This document shows, piece after piece, positions 46,331-58,388 of a DNA stretch of 64,000 nucleotides. Numbering within the stretch: position 1 is the stretch's first letter; every line of letters starts with the position of its first letter. This DNA is from Simmondsia chinensis. Lineage: Eukaryota; Streptophyta; Magnoliopsida; Caryophyllales; Simmondsiaceae. Made by a program: the position numbers and the translations under genes. The notes under the pieces are model-generated. The model was not told the DNA's origin. It did not search any database and saw only the letters and a program-made list of their open reading frames with translations. The stretch spans positions 6,083,320 through 6,147,319 of the forward strand of contig JAGTTD010000007.1 of NCBI GenBank assembly GCA_018398585.1. Reading direction: 5' to 3'.

Positions 46331-46720
46331 TGAGGTGTAAATGAGCCGAGTCGGCTCGTGAGCCAACTTGTCATAAAGCTCGAAAAGCTCAGCTCATTTT
46401 GAGCTCGAGCCGAGCCAAGCCGAGTCATTTAGCTTATCGAGCCAAGCTCGAGCCCAGTGAAGCTTGGCTCGTAGGCTTGTGAGCCTAAATGAGCCTAAGC
46501 GGACCTTTTTTAGTGCAATATAATTGCTTAAAAGCCGAGTCCAAGCTTAAACGAGCCCAATCGAGCCTATATTGAGTTTAAATGAGCTGAAATATTGCAA
46601 GCTCAATGCGAAGCTCGCCAAGCTTGGTTCGAGCCGAGCCAAGCCCGAGCTCGAGCCTGAACTTTTAAAGCTCGGCGAGCTTCGAGGCTCAGGCTCAGCT
46701 GGGCTCAAATACTCCCCTAA
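46331..46720. repeat. GAGCCGAGC-rich MITE-like repeat
   Basis: Begins TGAGGTGTAAATGAGCCGAG and ends GGCTCAAATACTCCCCTA, whose complement TAGGGGAGTATTTGAGCC matches the start with mismatches: an imperfect terminal inverted repeat. The interior is built of GCTCGAGCC/GAGCCGAGC words. Common in plant genomes; usually considered a hAT-type MITE. Target duplication unclear. A 67-codon frame inside is chance. Confidence 0.6.
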
Positions 46721-46849
46721 GTATAAGCCATTATATTTATATGTTATAATGGATAAATTATATTATGAATGTTAAATTAAAAATACAGTTTAATTATATA
46801 ATTATGATCCAATTATTCCCAATATCATTACTTCTGATCTACCCGAGTG

Positions 46850-47146
46850 CCATGTAATCATAGCTGCCTCGTCATCCATGGTGCCAAGTCACCCGGCCAC
46901 GTCATCATTGTTTCCTCGTCGGCCGGCCTCCTCTCTTCCCCCCCCCCCCCCCCCAAAATTATTAGAATAGTCTCTAGAACATTCTCCACACTAGGGTTTC
47001 TCATGTATTTACTATTATGTTCACCTAGGAGTGTAAACCCCGGGGGTAACGATGTCATTTGTATTAGTCCGTGTGCCTATATATAGGCATCACTTCTACT
47101 CATTATATTATCATTCAATAATATTACATTATCCCTTTTATTCACA
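46850..47146 (+). repeat. TE7 5' LTR
   Basis: Ends TTTTATTCACA before the PBS. TATA within the palindrome GCCTATATATAGGC (~47077-47090). Contains a 17-C run (46938-46954). Exact start needs the 3' LTR, which is outside the window. Confidence 0.7.
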
Positions 47147-47159
47147 TGGTGTCAGAGCC
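47147..47159 (+). other. TE7 primer binding site
   Basis: TGGTGTCAGAGCC, one mismatch from the initiator tRNA-Met site. Confidence 0.85.
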
Positions 47160-47367
47160 ATAATCCTAACCCTAAGCTTCCCCCCTCTCAAACCCTAGCC
47201 ACCTGTGCCAAACCCAATCAGCAGCCGCTCACTTCTTTCCGACGCCACACCCAGACCACTCCTAGTGTCCCTCACCTCCCTCGACCACCAGAACACCCGT
47301 CAGCTGCCGTCCTTCTCTGTCCATCCTTCCGACGCTACAGTTTGCCCACTTCTCCGCGTCTCTTGCT

Positions 47368-48069
47368 TGTTGATGTATTTTCAAAATGCGTGTTGAAGAA
47401 TATGTAAAATGTTGTTGTATATGTATATAAAGTGTGTTTGAGATTGTCCCAATACATTTTGAAGTGTTTAAGGCTTGTAAGGGATGTGTGTCGACACATG
47501 GGCCATGTGTGTCGACACACAATCCTATAGAACCAAGGAAAGGCATATGTGTGTCAACACACAGGCTTACAGTAAGGTATGTCCTGAAGTGTGCATCGAC
47601 ACACAGCTTTACAGTGAGATGTGTGTCGACACACAGCTTCAACAAATAAGACAGTTTTGACAGTTTTTCCGAAGTTTTTTTTCCTAGTATTTGGAGGTTC
47701 TTCTTGGCTTCATTTGGGACATCTTTTACACCATTAATACATATGTTTTTCCCTTGTTTTGATGATGCTTTTAAGCACACAAAAGGAGTTTGAGAGAAAA
47801 GAAGTTGGCAACAAAGAATCAAAGGCAAAATTTGAATCTTTATGTGCAAGTGTTGTGTTCTTGTGAAATTAAACATCAACCTCAATTTGTCTCTGTCTAT
47901 CTCTCTCTTTACACATTCTCACTTCATAATTGATTGTTGTTGTATCCCCGAGGATATTTTGTATACCGAAATAAACCTTAAGGAAAGTGATTACACAGCC
48001 TCAACAACTGAGATCTTTTGGATACCCGTTTGCAAGGATTTTGCAAGATTGCAAAGATTTGTCCTAACA
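47368..48069 (+). repeat. TE8 5' LTR
   Basis: TATA box TATATAAA at 47424-47431. Five near-palindromes TGTGTCGACACA follow between 47487 and 47636, so they would lie in the transcribed R/U5 part. LTR ends GTCCTAACA. Confidence 0.9.
47487..47636. repeat. GTGTCGACAC palindrome array, 5' LTR
   Basis: Palindromes at 47487-47498, 47506-47521, ~47548-47563 (one change, GTCAAC), ~47589-47605 (GCATCGAC) and ~47621-47636. The frames seen across them on both strands (repeating Cys-Val-Asp/Ser-Thr-His words) are produced by the repeats, not by a gene. Confidence 0.9.
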
Positions 48070-48100
48070 ATCTTAAGGTTTATATTTCTAGTTTTGGGAT

Positions 48101-48720
48101 ATGGCTTTATCACTTCGAGAAATGACAGCTAATTTTGTGAAGTTAGATAGGTTTGATGGCGATAATTTCCGTCAATAGCAGAGGAAGATGCACTTCCTCA
48201 TTACAACTTTGAATGTAGTGTATGTGTTGAATACACCATTCCCATCCCCCGCTTCTGAGGAGAGGAGACTTTGGTCGAGCAGAGGGCTGCCCTAAAGTAT
48301 GAGAATAATAACTACATCTGCAGATGGCAAATACTGAACGGCATGACTAACACCCTGTTTGACATCTACTCAAACGTGCTGACCGCGAAGGAACTATGGG
48401 ATGCACTTGAGGCACGTTACATGGCCGAAGATGCAATGAGCAAAAAATTAGTGGTTAGTCAATTTAACAATTATAAAATGGTAGATGATCGTCCTATCAT
48501 GGATCAATTCCATGAAATCGAATGAATTTTGAATAATTTCAAACAACATAATATGAACATGGATGATATCATAGTTGTTTCATCCTTGATTGACAAACTT
48601 CCTCCTTTATGGAGAGACATTAAAAAAAGTCTCAAACATAAGAAGGAAGATATGTCAATGGAGGAATTGGCTAACCATTTACGCATTAAGGAAGACTACA
48701 GGGTACAGGATGATAACTAG
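48101..48720 (+). pseudogene. TE8 gag remnant
   Basis: ATG at 48101: MALSLREMTANFVKLDRFDG, then a TAG where the family has Gln-Trp-type residues (~48175). The core continues: ITTLNVVYVLNTP, then ELWDALEARYMAEDAMSKKL, VVSQFNNYKMVDDRP, SLIDKLPPLWRDIKKSLKHK. Three frames are needed. Particle protein in an intact element. Confidence 0.85.
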
Positions 48721-48819
48721 GACCGCTCCAGTGATGTTGGGAAAATCAACATCATAAAAGAAGGCTAGTCGAGTAAAGGAACCAAGAAAACTAGACACTT
48801 CCAAAAGAAGAAAATGACA

Positions 48820-49270
48820 AAACGCCGAAAATGATCTGTTGGGAGTGTCAAAAGCCCAGCCACTTACGTGGGGACTATTACCGCCTTAAAAATGAGAAAA
48901 AGAAAGGGCTTGATCATCGCACCAAAAATTCGAACGATAGGTTCGTGGCGATGATATCGAAAGTCAGCCTAGTCGTGAGCGATAACTCTTGGTGGGTTGA
49001 CTCGGGGGCCACAAAACATGTGTGTAAGGACAAGGGGTTCTTCATGACTTTTGAACCCATGGACAACGGAACTGTGTTGTTCATGGGCAATGAGGTGATT
49101 GTACCGTTTAAAGGAAAAGAAAAACTTGATTTGCTTTTTACCTCGGGTAAAACTCTTACTTTAACCGATGTATGTTATGCTCCGGATGTGAAGAAGAATC
49201 TCATGTCCGGTGGCCTATTAAATCGGTTTGGGTTAATTTGGTCTTCGAGGCCGACAAGTTTGTATTGTTG
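48820..49270 (+). pseudogene. TE8 zinc knuckle and protease
   Basis: Zinc knuckle CWECQKPSHLRGDYY: last Cys replaced by Tyr. Protease active site WWVDSGATKHVCKDKGFF intact; flap LFMGNEVIV and VCYAPDVKKNLMS follow. A frameshift near 49,230 separates it from the next part. Confidence 0.85.
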
Positions 49271-50010
49271 AAAGGAGGGGTCTGTGTTGGTAAAGGTTAT
49301 CCGTTTAATGGAATGTTCAAAATGAACGTTGATAATAAAATTGATAATTCTGTTTATATGCTTGCCTCATCCTTTTTGTGGCATCAAAGATTAAGTCATG
49401 TATATTTTCGTAGATTGCATGAAATGGTTAATTCTTCATTGATACCACACATAGGTAAGATTGATGATAAATGCAAAATGTTTAACAAAAATAACGAGAT
49501 TGCCATTTCCTTCAGTGCAAAGAGAGACTAATTTACTTGACCTTGTAGCGATTTATACGATTTCAAGTATACACCGAGTTTAAATGGAAAGCGATATTTT
49601 ATAAAATTTACAGATGATTGTTCGAGATTTTGTTATGTATATCTCATAAATCATAAAGATGACTCGCTAGATAGATTTAAAGCATATAAAGCAAAAACCG
49701 AATTACATTGTGAGACCTTCCTCAAGCGCCTTAGGTCGGACTGTAGTGGGGAGTACTATGATCCCAAGTATTTTTAAACCACCGAAATTATACATGAGAT
49801 AACTGCTCTGTATACGCCATAACAGAATGTCATGGCTAAGAGGAAAAATTGGATTCTAACTAAAATGGTTAACTCAATGTTTTCCTATTCCGGTCTTAGC
49901 GATGGATTTTGGGTGAGGCAATGTTAACGGCCTGTCATATATTAAATAGAGTTCCAAATAAGAGAAATAAGATAACCCCGTATGAATTATGGAACAAATG
50001 AGTCCCTAAT
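49271..50010 (+). pseudogene. TE8 integrase remnant
   Basis: GAG-pre-integrase SSFLWHQRLSHVYFRRLHEM. Core: KRYFIKFTDDCSRFCYVYLI with the first catalytic Asp, LRSDCSGEYYD with the second, and YTP*QNVMAKRKNW where the catalytic Glu reads Lys. Stops at several sites. Confidence 0.85.
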
Positions 50011-52000
50011 TTGAACTATCTAAAAGTGTGGGGGTGTAGGGCGGTCATTAAAGTCCCTGAACCTAAATGTAAGAAGTTAGGTGAAAGAGGCATTGATTGC
50101 ATTTTTGTTGGATATGCGCCTCACAGTAAGGCTTATCAGTTCTATGTCATTGAATCTAATGATTACATCAATGTAAATACAATAATAGAATCGAGAGATG
50201 TCATCTTTGATGAGAACCGGTTCACCTCTATCCCTAGACCGAGGGATTATGTGCCGGTTGAGATTGACATTCAAGTGTTGTATGATGATGTTCATCATAA
50301 GGAAAAACGTCCCTGAAAGTGCTCTTGAACTCTAAAGGAGTAAGAGAGCAAGGAAAGAGAAATCTTTTGGTTCGAACTTCTACACGTTTTTGGTAGAAGG
50401 TTCATGGAACGATGTGGACTAAGTGGTTCCATATTGTTATGTCATGGAAGCTGATCCCATGACGTTTAATGAGGTGATAAGGTCTCATGATGCCTCTTTT
50501 TGGCGAGAGGCAGTGAATGATGAGATGGATTCCATCATTAGTAATAATACCTGAATCTTAGTAGACCTTCCACAAGGTAGTAAGCTCATCAGATGTAAAT
50601 GGATCTTCAAAAAGAAGATGAAGGTCGATGGAACGATTGATAAGTTCAAGGCCCGATTGGTGGCTATAGGGTTCACCCAAAAACATAGGTTAGACTACTT
50701 TAACACGTATGCTCTCGTGGCAAGAATATCAAAGATAAGGGTTTTGATAGCCCTTGCCTCAATTTATAAGCTAACAATTCACCAAATGGACGTCAAAACA
50801 GGGTTCCTAAGTGGTGAGCTAGAAGAGGAAGCGCACATGGAACAACCGGAAGGTTTTATTGTTCTGGGCCAAGAGAAAAAAGTATATGAACTCATACGCT
50901 CTCTGTATGGGCTAAAGCAAGCCCCGAACCAGTGGCACCAGAAATTTGATCAAGTTGTTCTTAACAACGGATTCGTTATAAACGAATCAATAAATGTGTC
51001 TATAGCAAGTTTGATAATGGCAAAGGGGTCATTATATGTTTGTTTGTCAATGCCATGCTAATATTCAATACCGATGTAGAACAAGTAGAGAGAACTAAAA
51101 AGTTTCTCTCGGAAAACTTTGCTACGAAAGGCATGGGTGAGGCGGAGATAATCCTCGGTATAAGAATTGTAAGGAAATGTGATATGGTATCCTTGACACA
51201 GTCTCACTACGTTGAAAATGTATTGAAAAGGTTCCACTTTGATGAGTGTGCACCGGTGTCCATTGCAATAGACCCTAGCGTGAAACTAGTACCGAATGAG
51301 GGAGCTTCCGTGTCTCAAGTGAGATATGCCCAAGTCATTGGTTGTCTTATGTACGCCATGATGAGCACAAGGCTTGACATAGCCTTTGCTGTTGGAAAGC
51401 TGAGTAAATACACCAGCAATCCAAGTAAAATACACTGGCATGCAGTGGATCATGTATTGAAGTACCTTTAGAAAATTATGAACTATGGTATTTCTTATGT
51501 AGGGTATCCTCTTATTTTGGAAGGGTACTCTTATGCGAATTGTATCTCTGATGTGGAGGATCATGCATCCACAAGTGAATGGGTATTCCTACTTGGTGGG
51601 GGTGCGGTTTCTTGGGGTTCCAAGAAACAGACTTGCATATCTGATTCTACTATGACAGCAGACGTAATTGTTCTTGCGTCTACGGCTAAAGAGGCCGAGT
51701 GGTTAAAGGATCTCTTGTATGAGATGCCTTTGTGGCCTAAGTCGATATCACCGATATCTATCCACCGTGATAGTCAAGCTACGCTTTCTAGAGCGTGCAG
51801 TGAAGTATATAACGGGAAGTGCAGACACATTGGTGTAAGGCACAGTATAGGGAGACACCTTATTTAAGAAGATGTTATCACTATGGACTTCATGAGAAAA
51901 AGTTAGAATCTAGCGGATCCGTTTACAAAAGGCCTGACTAGAGACTTGGTTCTGAAAACTAATGAAAGGATGGGGTTGAAACCTGTCATTATTAGTCGCC
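50011..52000 (+). pseudogene. TE8 reverse transcriptase-RNase H remnant
   Basis: Long readable stretches: KCKKLGERGIDCIFVGYAP (50011-50316), KFKARLVAIGFTQKHRLDY and HQMDVKTGFLSGELEEEAHM (50618-51061). The catalytic strand reads FVNAMLIFNTD at 51040, where the family has YVDDMLIF, so both Asp are lost. Then GMGEAEIILGIRI and RLDIAFAVGKLSKYTSNP. RNase H: GAVSWGSKKQTCISDSTMTA and IHRDSQATLSRA (51478-51867). The pol end NLADPFTKGLTRDLV is at ~51,910. The best preserved pol in the window, but catalytically dead. Confidence 0.9.
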
Positions 52001-52571
52001 CATGATAGGCCCTCAACTTGATGCCTAGTATGACGCTAGGTCTCGAGTTCAATGAGAGAAACTTGTCATCTGTGCGACTGCAAGCACAAAATGAGAATTT
52101 TCCATCTCGAGTGTGAAGTGCTTGGTACCTGCGTCAGAGATTCTAAGAGGATGGGCTAATGTTCTTAATGGACCTGGTTTTAGAACTTATTGAATATTGC
52201 GTAGTAGGGACATGATCAATGAGGTCCACCTTAGTGTGTGTTAAAGTTTGGCCACTTCAAAGGGGTGATTTTTGACTAAGGGTTTGGCTATAAAACATTC
52301 GTGAAGGGTACAGGACACAAGGCCATAAATGTGTCAATCTGGGAGTTGTAGGGTGTTTACGGGGAGTATGTCTTGTGCGTGATTAGATAGTTGGTTAGTC
52401 AAATAGGTTGTATGGTTCAAAGCTTAGTCTATCACTTTCGATCCGATTAACTGTATGGTCTTTTCACTAGTCGGGGTTTCAATCGAGAGACACCCTCGTT
52501 GATGCACAATAAGGCATCCTTATTCGAGATGTTACTTTGAGATTGATTGTATTTTGGAAATGGTGGGAGAG
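52001..52571 (+). other. TE8 3' untranslated region and polypurine tract
   Basis: About 560 bp of non-coding sequence after pol, ending in AAATGGTGGGAGAG (52558-52571), the polypurine tract before the 3' LTR. Confidence 0.75.
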
Positions 52572-53301
52572 TGTTGATGTATTTTCAAAATGTGTGTTGT
52601 GTAAAATGTTGTTGTATATGTATATAAAGTGTGTTTGAGATTGTCCCGATACATGTTGAAGTGTTGAAGGCTCGTCAAGGATGTGTGTCGACACATGGGC
52701 CACGTGTGTCGACACACAATCCTACAGAACCAAGGAAAGGCATCTGTGTGTCGACACACAGGCTTTACAAAAGCACTGAAAGGCTCTATGTGTCGACACA
52801 CAGGCTTACAGTAAGGTATGTGTTGAAGTGTGTGTCGACACATAGCTTTATAGTAAGTTGTGTGTTCAAACTGTGTGTCGACACAGAGCTACACAAGACA
52901 GTTTTGACGATTTTTTCCCGATTTTTGGCGGTCCTTCTTGGCTTCATTTGGGACATCTTTTACACCATAAATACATATGTTTCCCCCATTTTGATGATGC
53001 TTTTAAGAACACAGAAAGAGTTTGAGAGAAACGAAGTTTGCAAGAAAGAATCAAAGGCAAAAGTTGAATCTTTGTGTGCAAGTGTTGTGTTCTTGTGAAA
53101 TTAAACTTCAATCTCTATTCTTCTCTCACAATCTCTCCCTTTGCACATTCTCACTTCATATTTGGTTGTTTTTGTATCCCTGAGGATATTTCGTATATCG
53201 AAATAGACCTTAAGGAAAGTGATTACACGGTCTGAACACCTGAGATCTTTTGGGTACCCGTTTGCAAGGATTTTGCAAGATTACGAAGATTTGTTCTAAA
53301 A
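52572..53301 (+). repeat. TE8 3' LTR
   Basis: TATATAAA at 52621-52628; six GTGTCGACAC-type palindromes from 52682 to 52886, one more than the 5' LTR. Ends TTGTTCTAAAA, where the 5' copy ends CTAACA. Confidence 0.9.
52682..52886. repeat. GTGTCGACAC palindrome array, 3' LTR
   Basis: Copies near 52684, 52704, 52745, 52788, 52828 and 52872, nearly all with the perfect core GTGTCGACAC. Copy number and spacing differ from the 5' LTR, whereas flanking sequence is conserved. Confidence 0.9.
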
Positions 53302-54057
53302 TTGCATTCCCTGACGCCCAGACTACCAACTAGCTGCCGTCCTCCTCTCTCTGGCACTGCAATCCATCCACAACCTGGTGTCCTTCGTCTCCCTCAATGA
53401 CCAGGCACCACATCTTTTCACTGCTCATCCAACCTTGTACGCGGTCTCCCTCTCCAACACAGGCACCACCGTCCTCTCTCTCTCTAGATATTGACGGTCC
53501 CCTCTCCACCTCCACCTTAATTATTTTTACCTTTACATGGTGTTGAATTCGCTGATAGTTTTTTTTTACTCTAGTTTTTATTTACTCTAGTTTTTATTAA
53601 GAAATCCTTGTCGAGCCTATGCTAGTGCCCTATCCTACTTCTCCTCCTCCAACCGGCGCTCACCATGACCAAGTGGAGACCGGACTCACCGGTGCCGGTG
53701 CTCCACCTGGCTCGTCGCTGTCGGTGGTGTCCGATTCTCCCTTGTCTGCACCACCACCGTGGCTTATACTCTCACGGGGTCAGTAGATACCGGTGTCACC
53801 ATCTCCCGTACTCTACCACAACTGGGCGGCCTACAGTGAACCTAGTATTTAATATAGGCATCGCCCTCTCCCCCTCAAATGCTGACCATCGCAACACCAG
53901 TCACCACTATGGTGGCATCGGTGCCCCATTTGCCGCCCCTACTGCGGCTCTCTCCCCCCTTTCCCCTATTCAAAACACTTTTCCCACCCACAACTTTGTA
54001 AATCCTAATGCATATCTTCCACCCTCTTCCCTGATTTCACTCCCTCTTTCCAGTATT

Positions 54058-55037
54058 ATGAGCATAGTCACTATTAAATTAGAAACAAACACTGACTGTC
54101 CTACGTGGCATGAACAATTAATATGCTATTACTCGCTCACTAATTGCAAGGGTTTGTTGATGGTTCCTACCTCTATCCTCCTGCTCACATCACACACCCA
54201 ATCGAGTCGGTCTCCCCTAACACCGATTATCTCACGTGTCTTCGCACGGATCAAAGTCTCTGATCCTGCATAGCTGCTACGCTTTGTTGCTCCCTAATAA
54301 ATGATAATGTTCGTCATCCAACTTCAAAAGCCATGTGGGATGCCTTAGCTAAGCACTTTTGGGATCACTTCATGGCCAAGGAGTATGATCTCCGAACCCA
54401 ACTCATGAATCACCGTAAAGATGGAAAAACAATGGGCGTTTATCTCTCTAAATTAAAAGCAATCACTGATGACTTAGCTACCATTGACTCACCCATGTCT
54501 AGCAGAGAACTTCGACACTATTTCCTTTATGACTTACCCCCTGAGTATGCCGTCTTTGCCACTTTCACTCGTCAAAAGGCAAAACACTATGCCTATGAGG
54601 AGCTCAAAACCGCCCTCCTGAATGAAGAAGCCGCCCTAACCCTATACTCTGGTCACGCCCTAACTGCTCAAGGACATGCTCTTATTGCCTTCGGTCAACC
54701 TGTCTCTGGCTCCCATTTCAACCATGGGGGCAATGACGGATGTGGTCGTAGCCGACACAGGCGTGGCGGTTGCGGTGGCCACCACAATCACAAGACTCGC
54801 CTTATCCCGCCTGCTCCTACCGGTGGCGTGCCTCCAAGCGCAGCTCCCTTCCTGGTTCAACCTTCTTCTGGTTCTTCCTCTAACTATTATGCAGGTGTGT
54901 TCGGGCTCGGACCTCAATACTGCCAGATCTACTCTCAAACTAGTCATACTATTGTTGCCTGTCCCCATCACTTTGATAGCACTGTCTTCCCTGACCCTTC
55001 TCACTCACTGGCTGCCATGACTATTGGAGAACCACAT
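54058..55037 (+). pseudogene. TE7 gag remnant
   Basis: Start MSIVTIKLETNTDCPTWHEQ. After a stop at 54273 reading resumes in the frame 54333-55043: MWDALAKHFWDHFMAKEYDL, GVYLSKLKAITDDLATIDSP, FLYDLPPEYAVF, then a Gly/Arg/His-rich basic region and a zinc knuckle CQIYSQTSHTIVAC with the second Cys changed to Tyr. Very similar in style to TE6 gag. TE9 cuts the frame at 55037. Confidence 0.85.
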
Positions 55038-57250
55038 TGTTAGGAATAGTGTCTTGAAATTCAGATTTATTCTGGATATATTATTTTAATTAATAAATAA
55101 AATTAAAGTTTCAATCGTTTTCTAGTTAAATTTGTGCATGTAAGCATTTATACTGCATGTGGTTTTCTTTTGGAAACATCCATGAGATGGGTGTAGTCCT
55201 TATACTACAATTTACATGTTTGTTCTAAGTGGTTTATGTGACTAAGCCACATATCAACTTGGAACAAATGGTATGGATTGTTGTTTGAAAAACTCGTAGT
55301 CAAAGACAAGTTTGGACTACTTGTATGTTAAGACTATAACGTAACACTTTAGATGACTTGTCTTGGTCAGGTGGATGGAGATCCAAAAGTATTAGGTTAG
55401 TGTGTTTATAAGATTGGCACACTGAGTTGGACCATGTGGATTACTTATTTCTAAACTACTATCGGAGATGAGTGATTCATATTGTACCGTTTGAATGATG
55501 ACTCTAAATCCTAAAGGTATTCTGGACTTGTGCATAGAGCATTAGTTACTTTGTTGTACTATAAGTAAAATCTAAACGAATGACTGAAGTCCCACATGCA
55601 CTAGGTAGCGGTGTGAAGTGTGACAAGGATCAGGATCTGCAATCTCTTATGAGATACAGATGTCCCCATAGTTGATTCGTAAATATTTGACTAGTTGGAA
55701 TCTTTGGCCAAAGTAGTCCATGTGTTTGACATTTAGAATTTATACTGTGAATATGTTCAAGTATAAATGAATTAATCAGTGAAGGGCGAGTCGGTAACTA
55801 ATAGAGAAGCTGTGAGAAGGATAATGGTAGTAGTTATAGTTATCCTTTGTCATGGGTAATTAAGTCTGGAGTGCAGTGAGATTTATAAAGTGGAATTAAG
55901 TCTCATTAAATGATAATTAAATTATTTCATGAGATAATTAATTTAACTCATTTGGAGGTAGATTTAAATTGTCCCTACCCAAGCCTCTGTATTTATTGCC
56001 ATCGAAAAAATATTAAAGAATTCATAAGATAAATTATTTATCCAGGTGATGGATAACTTTAATTTTGCCAAATATTATTCATGATATGAATAAAATTAAA
56101 AATTATAAAATAAAATAATTTTTAAAAATTAAAATTCATAAGATGAATTTTTACATGTAGGAAACAAAGCAAAACAAAAAAAAACTACAAGTGCATAGCA
56201 GCTATCTATTTCAAACGCCGGTGACCAATCAACGCATGACACAAGTCACGCGCTGATGGTCAGAAGGGACGGATCCAAGGAGCACGCCACGTGGCACGCT
56301 CTTGTAACCTCACTCAGCAATCCATGTCAACGGGATCGCGCGAATGAAATTGTGACACGTGGCACAAGGGTTGTAAGTTAAAAGATGTGACTTGAATTGT
56401 GAATGAAACGACACGTTTTGCTAGGATTTTACTATAAAACAATTCGTTTTTCAATTTGAACTATGTATCCCACATTGAATTAATTGGATTTTTCTGCTCC
56501 GGAATACTACTATAAATAGAGGTACCTATTCCAGTGATTTGGCATTCAATCAAACAAATTATTTTGGGTTTCTGAAGATTGTTTCAGAGACCTAATTTGA
56601 GAGAAAATTTTCGTTAAAATTTTTCTTTACTCAGTTTAATATTTTTCAAAGCCCACCCTCCAAGTAGTTTGAGGTCATTGCGCAGAAGATTGCGAAGGTC
56701 TCAATTTTCTTGGTATTATTTATTATTGGAGCAATTTTAGATATATTCTTCTGTCCTTATTCTTTTCGCTTTTCTATTCATTTATAGTATTTGTTGTTAT
56801 ACCTGTTTAAGTTTATGTATTGTTATGAATGTATTAGAGTAAAAGGCCTATAAATCTAAATTAAAGAATTTAGATCTGTTGATTTAAATTATGAATTTAA
56901 GTTGGTAGATTTAAAATTAGGAATTTTAAATCGACCCTTGGTTTAGAGTTATGAATTCTAAACTTGTTCCACTGCGTAAACTTTGTAAACCTAGGGAGAA
57001 TTTTTGAAATTCGTCCCAATAACCAATATTAGGACAAAGAATTTATAGAGATAAACCTATTCTCAGGAACTCTTGCACGTGAGGTGTCATGAAGCATGAC
57101 TCTCCGACCGTGGGCTTAGGTAGAGAGAAGAGTCTCCTACTCTAAGTGCTCTAATAGGTGCATATTGTTGTGACCATAGTTGAGAACTATGAATCCAATA
57201 GTCGGCATCAGAGTTTACTTTTCCAACAAAATTTATTATTTTTCCCAATA
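55038..57250 (+). repeat. TE9 5' LTR
   Basis: TATA box TATAAATAG at 56511-56519. Lacks a ~60-bp segment around GGAGGGGTTGTTGTCATCC that the 3' LTR has (~62140-62200), and differs by many substitutions, so the insertion is old. Confidence 0.9.
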
Positions 57251-57252
57251 AT

Positions 57253-57265
57253 TGGTATCAGAGCC
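57253..57265 (+). other. TE9 primer binding site
   Basis: TGGTATCAGAGCC, perfect initiator tRNA-Met type site. Confidence 0.9.
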
Positions 57266-58388
57266 CGCCTTTGATTATATTCATAATATTCATAAATAGG
57301 TATAATAAGATTGAAATAAATAGATCTGCAATTTAATAAAATAGAGATTTTATTAAGAAGGAAAAACTTGTTTGAATTAGCGATTTAAATTGTTTAAATC
57401 ATTAAAAGAGTTAATAGTTACCTAGGTCATTTAAAGTATCGATTTAAATTATTTAAATCGTTTAAGAGATTTAATAGTTAACTAGGTTATTTTTAGTGAT
57501 GATTTAAATTGTTTAAATTGTTAGAGAATTAATCATTAATTCAGATCTAACGACTTATTAATTCGGGATTACATGATCTTTATTATGAGACAATGATTGT
57601 TTGGTTAAGATTTGTAAAATCAAATAAGATTAATCTAATGAGATTAGATGACGAAATCGGATAAATTTAATCTAATGAGATTATATTTAATTAATGACTT
57701 TAAATTAAATTATTTTAATTTAAAATTAAAAAAAAAATTTTATTATTTTATTTTTGGGACGTGTAGATGCTAGTACTGATTTACATAATAATTACAAATA
57801 AATTATTTTATTAATTAGTTTTCTTTTAGATTAAGATTCTAAATTAGATTATGAGATAATCTAAATTATGAATCAGTATTATTTTAAATAAAAGTTATTT
57901 TAAATTATTTTAGAATAAGATTATAAAATAGATTACATGATAGTCTAAGTTAACTTTATTTTTAAAATAAAAGTTAAATTTTATTAATTAAATTTTAGAA
58001 TAAGATTCTAAACTAGACTAATGGATAGTCAAAGCTTGTTTAATTTAGAATGAGATTCTAAATATAGAGTATGGGATAGTCTTAGCACAAAATCGCTATT
58101 AATTTTAAATAAAATTATCTTTAATTTAATTTTGGAATTAGATTTTAAAAATTAGATTATGTGATAATCTAAATTAGATGTTGGTATTATTTTAATTATA
58201 ATTAATTAATTAATTTTAAATGAGATTCTAATGCAAGATTATGAGATAATCTATATTGTAAAACGATAGTATTTTTGAATAAATTAATTAATTAATTTTG
58301 GTTAATTTTAGAATAAAATTCTAAAAGGGATTATTATATAATCCAGGTTATAAATAGAAGTTAAATAAAAACTATTGGTTATAAAAAT
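57266..58388 (+). repeat. TE9 AT-rich leader with hairpin array
   Basis: No open frame. From ~57826 to 58345 seven units each combine two perfect or near-perfect palindromes: TTTAGAATAAGATTCTAAA and TTAGATTATGAGATAATCTAA. Units begin near 57826, 57909, 57993, 58045, 58132, 58213 and 58305. RNA from this leader would fold into a row of stem-loops. Confidence 0.8.

Larger units (their letters stand above)
47368..53301 (+). mobile_element. TE8: copia retrotransposon with palindromic LTRs, nested in TE7 leader
   Basis: LTRs 47368-48069 and 52572-53301 (702 and 730 bp) begin TGTTGATGTATTTTC. Flanks TTGCT (47363-47367) and TTGCA (53302-53306) form a 4 of 5 target duplication, and TE7 leader sequence (CAGCTGCCGTCC / TAGCTGCCGTCC) lies on both sides. 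Domain order is copia. Only 31 bp separate the 5' LTR from gag and no tRNA-Met primer site is visible. Confidence 0.9.

Noticed and set aside
47262..47885. 207-codon minus-strand frame
   Set aside because: Runs across the TE7 leader and into the TE8 LTR, crossing an insertion junction; not a real gene.
52479..53098. Frames on both strands with repeated Cys-Arg-His-Thr or Cys-Val-Ser-Thr-His words
   Set aside because: Produced by the GTGTCGACAC palindromes; present in both LTRs of TE8 and broken differently in each.
54660..55020. 114-codon frames on both strands over TE7 gag
   Set aside because: Shadows of the Gly/Arg/His-rich gag tail; no independent domain.
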